Below are positions 28,653 through 37,627 of a stretch of 64,000 bases of DNA, piece after piece. Under the pieces are notes generated by a model. That model was not told the origin of the DNA, did not search any database, and worked only from the letters and a program-made list of their open reading frames with translations. The DNA comes from Crocinitomicaceae bacterium (GTDB taxonomy: Bacteria > Bacteroidota > Bacteroidia > Flavobacteriales_D > Crocinitomicaceae): positions 36,016-100,015 of the forward strand of contig JADJYC010000013.1 of the NCBI GenBank assembly GCA_016719925.1. The letters run 5' to 3'. The stretch's first letter is position 1; every line of letters starts with the position of its first letter. Position numbers and translations under genes: made by a program.

Positions 28653-30471
28653 TTAGTTGATCGAAATTTCTTCTGTTGGATAACGGTATTTCAGATTTTT
28701 AACTTGTCTGAAAAAGGCAATCAGCAAGGTAAGCATACTTACTCTGCCTATAAACATACAAATAATCAACACAGCTTTACTTCCGCTGGAAAGTCCGGCA
28801 GTGATACCAAGACTTAAACCGGTGGTGGTGTAAGCTGAAAAGCATTCAAACGCAATTTCAAGCAAGCCAATTTTTCGGTCAAAAATAGTAATTGCAAAAA
28901 CTGCCAGACCAATCACAATAAGTGAAAGAGAAATAGTTGCAAAAGCTCTTTTAATGGTATTGTCTGAAATTTCTCTTTTGAAAACTTCCACGCGGTCTTT
29001 TCCTTTTGCCAGACTGAAAAAGTTAAGTGTGGCAATTGCCAGTGTGCTTGTTTTTATACCACCACCTGTACCGCCGGGAGATGCTCCAACCCACATCAGA
29101 AATATAATTACCATGGTAGTGGCAAATGTCAGCGCAGTTGTGTCAACATTATTAAAACCAGCCGTTCTTGGTGTAACAGCATTGAAAAATGAGACAACAA
29201 TTTTTCCAAATGTATCATGCTCATACAAGGTATTGTTATATTCCAAAACAAAGAAAGCCAACGTTCCTGTTATTAGGAGAAGCATGGTTGTTATTACAAC
29301 AATTCTGGAATTCATATTAATGATCCAGGGCTTGTAAACGTAAAAATTATTTTTACCAAGTGATTTGATGCTGTTTACAATGAGATGTTTGAAATAAGTC
29401 ATGAAATTGAACAGAATCGGAAATCCGATACCTCCCATAATAATCAGAAAAGATAAATATATCTGAAGAGGATAGTTGAACCGGAAACCAATGTCATAAA
29501 AGCCTGCAGAGAGTGTGGAGAATCCGGCATTACAGAATGCTGATACAGCATGAAACCCTGCGAAATACGCCCGGTCAAGAAAATTAGGAATCATCTCTGA
29601 ATCCAACGATGTATAAATGAAAACAGCTCCTACAAATTCAATAAAGAAAGTGAGGAGCAGGATTTTTTTCAAGGTACCAAAAACTTCTGCAATTTTTTCT
29701 GAGTTAGTCATTTCACGCAGCATAAGCTGGTTTTCATAAGAAGATCCTCCTCTGAAAAAGTAACTGAAATAACTGGTGAATGTCATAATTCCGATTCCAC
29801 CAATTTGAATAAGACATACAATTATTATCTGACCAAAAGTGGTATAAAAGGTTCCGGTATCTACAACCGCTAAACCGGTTACGCAAACAGCACTGGTAGA
29901 AGTGAATAATGCATCAATTGGTTTGATTCCTGCATATGTTGCATTAGGCAGCATCAGCATGAGCATACCCGCAAGGATTATCAGTAAAAAACTGACAAGG
30001 AAAAGCTGTGCAGGGTTTAGGTATTCCCTGTTAAAGTTTATTTTGAGTGCTGAAAATTCACGAACAAAAATGAAGAAGGAAGTAAGATACATCCATGTGT
30101 GCGGGTGCTGAAAAACGGAATTTGAAAACCGAGAGTAACCCGCAACGCAAAAAAGACAAAAAACAAATAGATGAAATCAAAAATCCAGACTTTAAACAGT
30201 GGTCTGGTTTCTTTTACTGCATAGAGAATTCCAATGCCGATAAAGGCCAGAACATAATTCACAGCATAAAGAATCAATAATACTTTTGCCATCCAGGCAT
30301 CCTGATCAAAACCTAAGTCATAGATAACAGCGCCAACGGACAGAAAACTGACCCAGAAAGGAATTTTTTTGAACAGAATTGTTCCCATTGTCAGATTATA
30401 CGGGAGTTTAATGATTCTGTTGCGTACGCTTTTTTCTTTTTAATGGAAATGAAATCAATCCACTGTTTCAT
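28653..30471 (-). CDS. ktrB: KtrB/TrkH K+ transporter with N-terminal membrane extension (two frameshifts)
   Basis: About 606 residues after repair. The four K+-filter loops are present: SAVCVTGL, SAFCNAGFST, TPRTAGFN and SAYTTTGLSLG, each with the single Gly typical of KtrB/TrkH. From ATG 30471 the extra N-terminal region contains about four membrane helices (IPFWVSFLSVGAVIYDLG, VLLILYAVNYVLAFIGIG, FIYLFFVFFALRV). Breaks at about 30437 (T run) and 30088 join as RTWMYLTSFFIFV. Extended KtrB/TrkH-type proteins occur in Bacteroidota. First gene of the ktrB-ktrA-nhaP operon. Confidence 0.88.
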
Positions 30472-30497
30472 AGCCTGGTCAGCTTTAATAGCCTGAT

Positions 30498-30505
30498 CAA
30501 AGGTA
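30498..30505 (-). promoter_or_regulatory. -7 promoter element for the ktrB operon
   Basis: TACCTTTG on the minus strand, 27 nt upstream of the corrected ktrB ATG at 30471. Confidence 0.4.
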
Positions 30506-30610
30506 AATGATTACAATATGCCTAAGATAAATAGTCTGGATTTTTTTTTTTAGCTGAGGATAACAAGAGATGCTGGAGTGGATATAAGAGATTCCGAGCT
30601 TGGTAAAAAT

Positions 30611-30646
30611 AAAAAAATCCGTCCCGGATTCCGAAACGGATTTTTC
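30611..30646 (-). terminator. Intrinsic terminator of the sigma/anti-sigma operon
   Basis: AAAATCCGT / ACGGATTTTT hairpin with an A7 run, i.e. a U run on the minus strand, 29 bp after the CHU_C protein stop. Confidence 0.7.
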
Positions 30647-30674
30647 AGCAAAGAAACCAAACTTTCTATGAGAA

Positions 30675-31964
30675 TTATCTGGTTATTATCACATGCCCTT
30701 CGTAGTATTCAATTTCGCCGTTGGCGTTTTTAAATTGAACTGTCCATACGTAGGCCCCATCTTCAGCGATGGAATTATCATTCATGTTTGTTCCGTCCCA
30801 AGGTTGGTTAACATTGTTTGTCTGATACATGATTTTACCTGCTTTGTCATAAACAACCATGGTGAAATCAACTTCCATCAGACGTAATGCCTCCGGAATA
30901 AAATTATCATTTTTGTTATCTCCGTTTGGCGTAAATGCTGTTGGCGCAAGCAGGTTGTAGTCACTTTTTACTTCAATTGGTTTTTGTGCACTGTTTGAAC
31001 ATCCGTATTCGTTTGTTGCACTTAATTCTACCATATAAATTCCTTTTTTGCGGAAAGTATATTCGAATTGATTGTCTGTTGACGTTTTCAACCCTTTGAT
31101 ATTCCAGTTCCATTCTGAAGCATCTTCTGTCAGATTGATGAATGTAACTGTAGGAATCATTTCTTTTGATTTCTCAAATGCAAACTGCACATTTGGAAGA
31201 GGATTAACAACTACTTCAACACTTGACTTGCTTAACGTTTTATTCGATTTCGAATCTTTTAAAGACAAGGTAACGCTGAAAGTTCCTGCGTGATTATAAG
31301 TGTGGGTTGCAACTTTTGAACTGCTGAAAGATCCGTCACCAAAATCCCATACATATAAAGCTGACTGGCTGATGTCTTCAGGTGTGAAAATAAATTCTTC
31401 AGACATACACGCTTCACTGTTTGCACAGGCAAATTTTGAATTGATGCGGGTAGTGATTACATCTTCAGGTGCTGAACCATTGTTAGTGACAGTTTGATTA
31501 TTGGTTGTCTGGTTATCATTCTGGTTATTGTTGGTTGTGTTTCCGGAATTGTTATTGGTGTTTCCGGAATTATTAGAATGATTGGTCTCAGTTCCGCTGT
31601 TGTTATTTGCAGTATTATCAGCAGGTAACTCTTCATCTGTATTATTATTTACAGTCGAATTATGATCTGTATTCTGATTCTCAGCAGTGCTGTTTTCAGT
31701 TATAGAACTGTTATCAGTATTATCAGTATTGATATCAGAGGTAGTGTTTTCAGTAATCACAGGCACATTCACCTCAGTTTCATTCTGATTCATCAGGTAA
31801 ACTGAACCGGTAATTAACGCCACAGCCGCAGCTGACCCAACAATCCATTTCATTGCGCCACCCTTGTTACCAAGCTGAGCGCTTACATTTGCCCATGCCT
31901 GAGCATCGTAAGGAGCCTCATAGCCTTCAACTGCGTCTTTGATTATTTTATCAAATTTATCCAT
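30675..31964 (-). CDS. Anti-sigma-like membrane protein with PKD and CHU_C (T9SS type B) domains
   Basis: 429 residues from ATG 31964. The N-terminal 37 residues (MDKFDKIIKDAVEGYE ... WANVSAQLG) resemble the cytoplasmic segment of Bacteroidota anti-sigma-like proteins encoded after ECF factors. One membrane helix follows (about 38-58, MKWIVGSAAAVALITGSVYL), then a 110-residue Asn/Thr/Ser-rich linker (SITENSTAENQNTDHNSTV type), a PKD domain (YVWDFGDGSFSSSKVATHTY), a second beta domain and a gliding-motility-associated C-terminal domain (LLAPTAFTPNGDNKNDNF ... VWTVQFKNANG). There is no cleavable signal peptide. Starts 8 bp after the sigma stop. Possibly an envelope sensor controlling the sigma factor; function inferred from context only. 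Confidence 0.75.
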   Translation of the reverse strand: MDKFDKIIKDAVEGYEAPYDAQAWANVSAQLGNKGGAMKWIVGSAAAVALITGSVYLMNQNETEVNVPVITENTTSDINTDNTDNSSITENSTAENQNTDHNSTVNNNTDEELPADNTANNNSGTETNHSNNSGNTNNNSGNTTNNNQNDNQTTNNQTVTNNGSAPEDVITTRINSKFACANSEACMSEEFIFTPEDISQSALYVWDFGDGSFSSSKVATHTYNHAGTFSVTLSLKDSKSNKTLSKSSVEVVVNPLPNVQFAFEKSKEMIPTVTFINLTEDASEWNWNIKGLKTSTDNQFEYTFRKKGIYMVELSATNEYGCSNSAQKPIEVKSDYNLLAPTAFTPNGDNKNDNFIPEALRLMEVDFTMVVYDKAGKIMYQTNNVNQPWDGTNMNDNSIAEDGAYVWTVQFKNANGEIEYYEGHVIITR

Positions 31965-31975
31965 CACAAGATGTA

Positions 31976-32539
31976 TTAATGTTCAAATTTTAAACTCAGT
32001 TCTTCTTTTAATTTCATTTTGGCTTTTGCCAGGTTTGATTTCGACGTTCCTTCACTGATTCCAAGGTATTCCGCAATTTCTTTATGACTCATACCTTCAA
32101 TCACATACAAGTTAAATACGGTTCGGTATGCAGGAGATAAAGCGCTGATTGCCTTGATTGCAGTTTCAGCTTTAATCTTTATGTCATGCTCGTCATCGTC
32201 AGCAAAGGGAACTTCCTCCTCCAAATTCTGGATACGTGAATCATCTTCAATTGAAAACGGGTCACGTTTGTTTTTCCTTATCTGATCAATGGCTGTATTT
32301 ACCATGATACGTCTGATCCAACCTTCCAAAGAACCTTCAAAATTGTAAACGTCCAGTTTGTTGAAAATCTTGATAAAACCATTCTGTACCATGTCCTGCG
32401 CTTCATCTCTGTCTTTTGCGTAGCGCATGCATACAGCCATCATCTTACCGTAGAAAAGTTTGAACAGTTGCTGCTGATATTTGCTTTTACCTTTGATGCA
32501 ACCATCAACAATCGTTCTTAAATCTTCGCTTGTTTCCAC
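31976..32539 (-). CDS. ECF-type RNA polymerase sigma-70 factor
   Basis: 187 residues. Sigma region 2 (LFYGKMMAVCMRYAKDRDEAQDMVQNGFIKIF, with LEGWIRRIMVNTAIDQIRK) and region 4 (ALSPAYRTVFNLYVIEGMSHKEIAEYLGISEGTSKSNLAKAK, a helix-turn-helix) are both complete. Region 3 is replaced by an acidic linker (EEEVPFADDDEHD), as in ECF factors. The only possible start is GTG at 32539, because an in-frame stop lies 9 nt upstream. Followed directly by an anti-sigma-like gene, so it is probably held inactive until that protein senses a signal. Divergent from mdh. Confidence 0.92.
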   Translation of the reverse strand: METSEDLRTIVDGCIKGKSKYQQQLFKLFYGKMMAVCMRYAKDRDEAQDMVQNGFIKIFNKLDVYNFEGSLEGWIRRIMVNTAIDQIRKNKRDPFSIEDDSRIQNLEEEVPFADDDEHDIKIKAETAIKAISALSPAYRTVFNLYVIEGMSHKEIAEYLGISEGTSKSNLAKAKMKLKEELSLKFEH

Positions 32540-32847
32540 TGGCTTTTACATTGATAAGACGCTGAGGTTATAAGTGGGTTGCCCTGATGAAATAAAAAAA
32601 ATTGAAAATTTCACTTCTTTTTACTTAACCCCTTGTTTTTACTGGGCTTTCAAAAATATAAAAAAATATTTGAAGTAAGACAACCGATTGGTTTTATTAT
32701 TGGTTTTGCCTTTTATTAACTGTTTTGATCAGGATGATTATAAATAAATACGCCTTCCAGTCTGAAACGCAAGCAAAAACTTTTTAATTTCGTTGCCATA
32801 GCTTACTGGAAGCACATTTTATAAGTACTAACATAAAAATTATCACA
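32540..32847. other. Intergenic region between sigma factor and mdh
   Basis: 308 bp, AT-rich, no open frame of note. It holds an ATTGGTTTT direct repeat (about 32690-32712) and an inverted repeat CTTCCAGT (32754-32761) / ACTGGAAG (32805-32812) with a 43-nt loop, 36 bp before the mdh ATG. No clear TAnnTTTG box is seen for either gene. Confidence 0.5.
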
Positions 32848-33784
32848 ATGAAAATTACCGTTGTAGGAGCAGGTGCAGTAGGTGCAAGCTGCGCTGAATA
32901 CATTGCAATTAAAAATTTTGCGTCAGAGGTTGTTCTGATCGATATCAAAGAAGGATTTGCTGAAGGAAAAGCGATGGACCTGATGCAAACTGCTTCTTTG
33001 CTTGGTTTCGATACAAAAATTACCGGAACGACTAATGACTATTCTAAAACAGCTGGTTCTGATATCGCTGTTATTACTTCTGGTATTCCGCGTAAACCAG
33101 GAATGACCCGTGAAGAATTGATTGGAATCAATGCCGGAATTGTAAAAGGCGTTTCTGAAAATCTGATTAAACATTCACCTAATGTGATACTCATTGTGGT
33201 TAGTAATCCAATGGATACTATGGCGTATCTGGCTCACAAATCAACTGGTCTTCCAAAAAACAGAATCATTGGAATGGGTGGAGCACTTGATAGTGCTCGT
33301 TTCAAATATCGTTTGGCTGAAGCGCTTGTTTGCCCGCAATCTGACGTTGACGGAATGGTAATAGGAGGTCACTCTGATACTGGTATGGTTCCGCTGATTG
33401 AAAAAGCAGTACGTAACAGTGTTCCGGTTTCTGAATATTTAAGTGCAGAAAAACAAGCATGGGTTGTTGAAGAAACCAAAGTAGGAGGTGCAACTCTGAC
33501 AAAATTATTGGGTACATCTGCCTGGTATGCGCCGGGTGCTGCTGTTACTGCAATGTGTCAGGCAATTGCGCTTGATTCTAAAAAAATGTTCCCTTGTTCA
33601 GCAATGCTGGATGGAGAGTACGGCCTGAAAGATATTTCTTTGGGTGTACCTTGCATCATCGGTAAAAACGGAATTGAAAAAATCGTTGAAATTAAATTGA
33701 CCGATGCTGAAAAAGCAAAAAGTTGCAGAAAGCGCTAAAGGTGTTCGTGATGTGAACATGCTTTTGGATGCGGTTGCCAAATAA
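32848..33784 (+). CDS. mdh: Malate dehydrogenase (one frameshift near C-terminus)
   Basis: About 311 residues. Interconverts malate and oxaloacetate with NAD in the TCA cycle. GAGAVGASCAEYIA nucleotide-binding loop, SGIPRKPGMTREEL substrate loop, VSNPMDTMAYL, and the catalytic His in GGHSDTGMVPL, with the LDH-like (archaeal/Bacteroidota-type) MDH pattern. An extra A in the run at 33716-33721 causes a premature stop at 33738; the restored text is KVAESAKGVRDVNMLLDAVAK and ends at 33784. ATG start. Followed 14 bp later by a small membrane protein and then a terminator. Confidence 0.95.
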
Positions 33785-33798
33785 TCTGAATTAATATT

Positions 33799-34140
33799 AT
33801 GAAAGCACTGTCTTACCTATCTGTTGTTCTTGGAATTTTGTCTGCGCTGGCAGCGATATACCTTGCTGTTGTCGTTGCTCCTGAAGCAGAATCAGCATCC
33901 AATATTTTATTTTCACTTCAGCCGGATAATTTTTATGGTTCGGTTGAACATTTGAATTTGCTTGCAAGAATGGAATTGAAAATAACCGTAGGAGTTGCTG
34001 TTTTGTTTGGGGGTATTCTTGCGCTGATTTTAGGAATCTACCCGGCTGTCAAAAAAAACAAACTTGGTTTGATTGGTCTTTTTCTGGGAATAATTTCAGC
34101 CCTTGTAGGAGCAGCGTATGGTACACATATGTTTTCATAA
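33799..34140 (+). CDS. Small membrane protein downstream of mdh
   Basis: 113 residues, three predicted membrane helices (ALSYLSVVLGILSALAAIYL, VGVAVLFGGILALILGIYP, LGLIGLFLGIISALVGAAYG) with a 30-residue external loop between helices 1 and 2. No recognised family. It starts 14 bp after the mdh stop and shares its terminator, so it is likely co-transcribed. Function unknown. Confidence 0.75.
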   Translation: MKALSYLSVVLGILSALAAIYLAVVVAPEAESASNILFSLQPDNFYGSVEHLNLLARMELKITVGVAVLFGGILALILGIYPAVKKNKLGLIGLFLGIISALVGAAYGTHMFS

Positions 34141-34158
34141 TAAAAAGAAATAGAAATA

Positions 34159-34190
34159 TAAAACGCCTCCGGACAGGGGGCGTTTTTTTT
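34159..34190 (+). terminator. Intrinsic terminator of the mdh unit
   Basis: AAACGCCTCC / GGGGGCGTTT hairpin (one G-T pair) followed by T9. Confidence 0.85.
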
Positions 34191-34240
34191 TCTCTTTTCA
34201 GCAAATGGATTTTTATATTTAATAACAATTCAGAATCAAC

Positions 34241-34774
34241 TTGGAAAGGACATCAATCATAAAAAAAAATGGAACCGGCAAAATTATACTGCTTGTTTCA
34301 ATCAGTCTGATTTTTTTAGGCTGTACCAATGAATCAGGAGACTTACAATCCGCAGATTCAAAAAATACGATCCATTCTGAAAAAACATTCGACAGTACTG
34401 CGCTCTATTCTTTTTTTAAAGGAAAAGAAACATTGCACTTTAATGAAAAAGGAAAAGAAGACTCTTTGATAATCACATACAATCAATATGGTTTGCCTGA
34501 AGTGGTTCAAGAATATTACTTAGCAACCGATGAATTAAATCCCGGAGAATTATTTGGCACTAGAATTTACTCATATAATATTGTTGATTCAATCGAAAAA
34601 ATCTCACACCTGAGTCGGTACGGTGCAGAAGTGCTCCTTGAAACTCGAAAATTTGATTCACTGGGACGAATACTTTTCTATCAAAGTATAACGATGGATT
34701 ATGAGGTTTTTGAGCAACGTTTTAAATATGATGAAACAGGTAAACAGATTTTTTTGACAGATTCTAATGACTGA
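34241..34774 (+). CDS. Hypothetical lipoprotein
   Basis: 177 residues from a TTG at 34241. No in-frame ATG fits, so either TTG is used or an indel in the A-run (ATCATAAAAAAAAATGG) hides the start. Lipoprotein signal with lipobox LIFLGC. The body has repeated strand-turn text (YGLPEVVQEYYL, RIYSYNIVDSIEKISHLSRYG, FDSLGRILFYQSI, FKYDETGKQIF) resembling YD/RHS-like antiparallel beta repeats found in many Bacteroidota lipoproteins. Function unknown. Confidence 0.65.
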   Translation: MERTSIIKKNGTGKIILLVSISLIFLGCTNESGDLQSADSKNTIHSEKTFDSTALYSFFKGKETLHFNEKGKEDSLIITYNQYGLPEVVQEYYLATDELNPGELFGTRIYSYNIVDSIEKISHLSRYGAEVLLETRKFDSLGRILFYQSITMDYEVFEQRFKYDETGKQIFLTDSND

Positions 34775-34824
34775 GTCTAAGCCTCATTCTTCCTTTGCTT
34801 AACAATTCTTTAAACCACTATACT

Positions 34825-34832
34825 TACCTTTG
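34825..34832 (+). promoter_or_regulatory. -7 promoter element for the PhoX-like gene
   Basis: TACCTTTG, 19 nt upstream of the ATG at 34851. Confidence 0.5.
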
Positions 34833-34850
34833 AACTGAATTAAATGTCTT

Positions 34851-36416
34851 ATGAAAATTAAATCAGGATTTTTGTTGTCTGTTTTTTTAATTTCCTGTTC
34901 AGCTGTCAGTGACGATATCAGGGAAGAAGGCAATGACTCTATTGTTACTGAGGTAATTGACACAATACCACCTTTCAAGTCCATCAATTCCAATTTCACA
35001 ACAGACAGTTTAATTTTACCCGAAGGATTTACCTACACCATTTTATTTCAGGAAGAATTTGATCTGGTAACCCGCGCTGATGGCAAACAATTTCCAGCCA
35101 GGGGATATCATGATTTGTCTGTATTTATTCCGGATTCAATCTCACCGGAGACCAAGGGAAAACTCTATATTTCACATGAATCCAAATATGCCAATGCTGA
35201 TTTGGGAGATGGAGGAGGAGCAACCATTTTTGATATCGAGTTAATTGATGGTCACTGGAAAATTATGAGCGATTTTCATCATGTAGATTTTTCAAATGTG
35301 GGCGGGACAAACAGAAATTGCGGCGGAAGTATTTCTCCAAACGGAACGGTTTTTACCTGTGAAGAGGTGTGGGCTCCAAATACATCTTATTTATGGGCAG
35401 ATGGAAAAGGTCATACCGATACGTCTTTCCAAAACGGAAGACCTTTATGGCAGAATATGGGGTACATGGTAGAGGTTGATCCTTATACGAACAAGGCAAT
35501 CAAAAAGCATTGGAAAATGGGCCGCTTTGTGCATGAAGATATTCACTTTACATCTGATGGAAAAACAGCTTATCTCACAGATGATAACAGTCCCGGCATT
35601 TTTTTCAAGTACGAAACAAAAAAAGCATTTGATTACAATGATGGTCAGTTGTATGCATACAAACAATCGGCTGATGGTGAATCAGGTGAATGGCTTTCTT
35701 TGCCAATGGATACATTGTCACTTTTGAATTGTACAAAAATTGCCATGCAGAAAGGCGCAACAATGTTTATCCGTCATGAATGGCTGGAGGAAATAAACGG
35801 CAAATTTTATATCACTGAAACAGGTGAAGATGATTTTGACTGGACTGACGGAATCACAAACGGAGGATCGGTTCCAAACTATGTTTCAGCCAGTTTGCAC
35901 AAAGAAGGAAATTTTTATGATGATGTATTTGGAAGAATTCTGGAATTTGATCCGTCGACAAATAAGATGCGTTCATACCTCGAAGGAGGATTTTTCAGCG
36001 ATTCTTCAGGTGTTTTCTCCAACCCTGACTGCAATACTTCCGTTAGCATAGGTACCAAAACTTATATGGTTATTTGTGAAGACATCAACTGGTATGACAG
36101 AGGCAGGGCAGGGGCAGAAGGTGAAAACGGAAAATGCGTAATGAATGAAGTTTATTTTCTGGACATGAGTATTGAAAATCCTGCCGTTGATGATATGATG
36201 CGATTTGCAGTAATGCCAAAAGGTTCAGAAGGTACCGGCGCAATTTTTTTACCAGACGGTTCAATGATTCTGAACATTATGCATCCTTCAGCTGCAAACC
36301 CGGCTCCGTTTAACCGTTCATGTACAGTTTTGATAGAAGGGTTTAGAAAAAATGAAAAACTATTATTTCATAATTGGTTTCACTGGTTTAATATTATCTG
36401 CATGTGCGGGTATTGA
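34851..36416 (+). CDS. PhoX-family (DUF839) lipoprotein, possible Ca/Fe alkaline phosphatase
   Basis: Up to 521 residues. Lipobox LISCSA after a short signal. DUF839/PhoX-like beta-propeller text: YHDLSVFIPD, GKLYISHESKYAN, NCGGSISPNGTVFTCEE, VHEDIHFTSDGKTAYLTDDNSPGIFFKYE, KFYITETGEDDF and GAIFLPDGSMILNIMHPS. PhoX enzymes are Ca- and Fe-dependent alkaline phosphatases, but many DUF839 proteins lack proof of activity. The last 20 residues (KLLFHNWFHW...) are hydrophobic and overlap the next gene by 65 bp; one extra A in the run at 36348-36353 would stop the protein at GFRKK, in an ATGA overlap. The true end is therefore probably near 36356. Confidence 0.8.
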   Translation: MKIKSGFLLSVFLISCSAVSDDIREEGNDSIVTEVIDTIPPFKSINSNFTTDSLILPEGFTYTILFQEEFDLVTRADGKQFPARGYHDLSVFIPDSISPETKGKLYISHESKYANADLGDGGGATIFDIELIDGHWKIMSDFHHVDFSNVGGTNRNCGGSISPNGTVFTCEEVWAPNTSYLWADGKGHTDTSFQNGRPLWQNMGYMVEVDPYTNKAIKKHWKMGRFVHEDIHFTSDGKTAYLTDDNSPGIFFKYETKKAFDYNDGQLYAYKQSADGESGEWLSLPMDTLSLLNCTKIAMQKGATMFIRHEWLEEINGKFYITETGEDDFDWTDGITNGGSVPNYVSASLHKEGNFYDDVFGRILEFDPSTNKMRSYLEGGFFSDSSGVFSNPDCNTSVSIGTKTYMVICEDINWYDRGRAGAEGENGKCVMNEVYFLDMSIENPAVDDMMRFAVMPKGSEGTGAIFLPDGSMILNIMHPSAANPAPFNRSCTVLIEGFRKNEKLLFHNWFHWFNIICMCGY

Positions 36417-36741
36417 TGATTCATGTAAAGAAGAAAAATATGGATCAGCTATTGTAGATGTGTTTCCGGATAGTCTGCAAGCTGGTATTACAGATGAAGT
36501 TAGCGTTCAGTATGTAATTGAAAACAGTTGTGGTTCGTTTGTTGAATTTGAAGAAACACAAATTGAAAATACCATTGATGTGAGAGTAAAACTGCTTTAT
36601 GACGGTTGTAACTGCAATCTGGTTTTTACTGAAGATTCCAGTTTTTATTCTTTCAAACAGGATTCTGCCGGTTACTATTTTTATAGGTTTTATTATGCTG
36701 ATGCTGATTTTGAATCTTATCAGCTTGTAGTTTACGAATAA
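36352..36741 (+). CDS. Small hypothetical lipoprotein
   Basis: 129 residues. Lipoprotein signal with lipobox LSAC. Six Cys in the mature part (DDSCKEE, ENSCGSF, DGCNCN) suggest disulfides. Beta-rich, acidic, no known family. The ATG lies in the 3' end of the PhoX-like gene, so translational coupling is likely. Convergent with the PIG-L gene, which ends 1 bp away. Confidence 0.7.
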   Translation: MKNYYFIIGFTGLILSACAGIDDSCKEEKYGSAIVDVFPDSLQAGITDEVSVQYVIENSCGSFVEFEETQIENTIDVRVKLLYDGCNCNLVFTEDSSFYSFKQDSAGYYFYRFYYADADFESYQLVVYE

Positions 36742-37467
36742 CTATAATCTATCGGCAATATCTTTCAGCACCGGTTTAAAATCTTCATTGAAAAATTCAA
36801 AATAAACTTTATCACCAATGTGATCAATTACTTTGGTTGACTCTATAACCTCAACAAAAGTATCGTAACAATAAAGTGCTTCTCTGAGTTTTAATTTTTC
36901 TTCCTGATTTAATTCAACAACACAATCAATCATGTTTACAGGACTTGTTCTTACATGAGCCATTGCGCCATCCTGCTCTGAATTTTCTGGTTTGGGAAAT
37001 GTAAACAAAGCGAGCCTTTTCCATGCCGGAAATTTTATGTTTCTGTCAGATTCAGAAAAAATTCTTTTTATCGTTGCGTGAATGGCCAGGTGATCATGAT
37101 GTCCGCTGATACCGTGAACGGCGTAGGTAACAACTATGTCCGGATTAATTTTCTTAATATGCTCTGCCACCCGGTTTTCAAGATCAACAGGATTCATGTA
37201 CGCCAGTGATCCGTCTTCCATATCCCAAATGTCCATGCCGGTAAGATTCAGAACCTGTTTCACTTTTTCCATCTCTTTCACCCTTACTTCACCCATCTCA
37301 TCAATAGTGTAATTGTATTTGAATCTGACTTTTGTTGCTCCTCCCCGGGTTAGTGTGAGCAGAAAAACTTCTTCTCCTCTTTTTGTCTGACGGTAAATAA
37401 CCGGAGCCGGTCCAAATGATTCATCATCCGGATGAGGAAAAATATAAAGTGTTCTGAAAGCTTTCAT
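36742..37467 (-). CDS. PIG-L/LmbE-family deacetylase
   Basis: 241 residues from ATG 37467. The zinc-binding PHPDDES motif and the distal HGISGHHDH motif are intact. Family members (BshB, MshB, PIG-L) remove N-acetyl groups from GlcNAc conjugates, for example in bacillithiol synthesis. The exact substrate is not fixed by sequence, and no bshA/bshC gene is adjacent. An upstream in-frame ATG at 37476 lies inside the -7 promoter box, so 37467 was chosen. Confidence 0.88.
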   Translation of the reverse strand: MKAFRTLYIFPHPDDESFGPAPVIYRQTKRGEEVFLLTLTRGGATKVRFKYNYTIDEMGEVRVKEMEKVKQVLNLTGMDIWDMEDGSLAYMNPVDLENRVAEHIKKINPDIVVTYAVHGISGHHDHLAIHATIKRIFSESDRNIKFPAWKRLALFTFPKPENSEQDGAMAHVRTSPVNMIDCVVELNQEEKLKLREALYCYDTFVEVIESTKVIDHIGDKVYFEFFNEDFKPVLKDIADRL

Positions 37468-37473
37468 GCGGTG

Positions 37474-37481
37474 CAAATGTA
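37474..37481 (-). promoter_or_regulatory. -7 promoter element for the PIG-L deacetylase gene
   Basis: TACATTTG on the minus strand, only 7 nt upstream of the ATG at 37467; suggests a very short leader. Confidence 0.45.
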
Positions 37482-37627
37482 TGGCTAATTAAGACCGGAT
37501 AAATCACAACATGAAATAAAACCAAACGTATCGGAACAATTTTTTCATTAAAGGTTTTCAAATATCTGCTGTTGACCAGTTTTTAATTTAGCTGAAGATG
37601 TTGGTAAGAAGAGTTTTACATTTGAAT

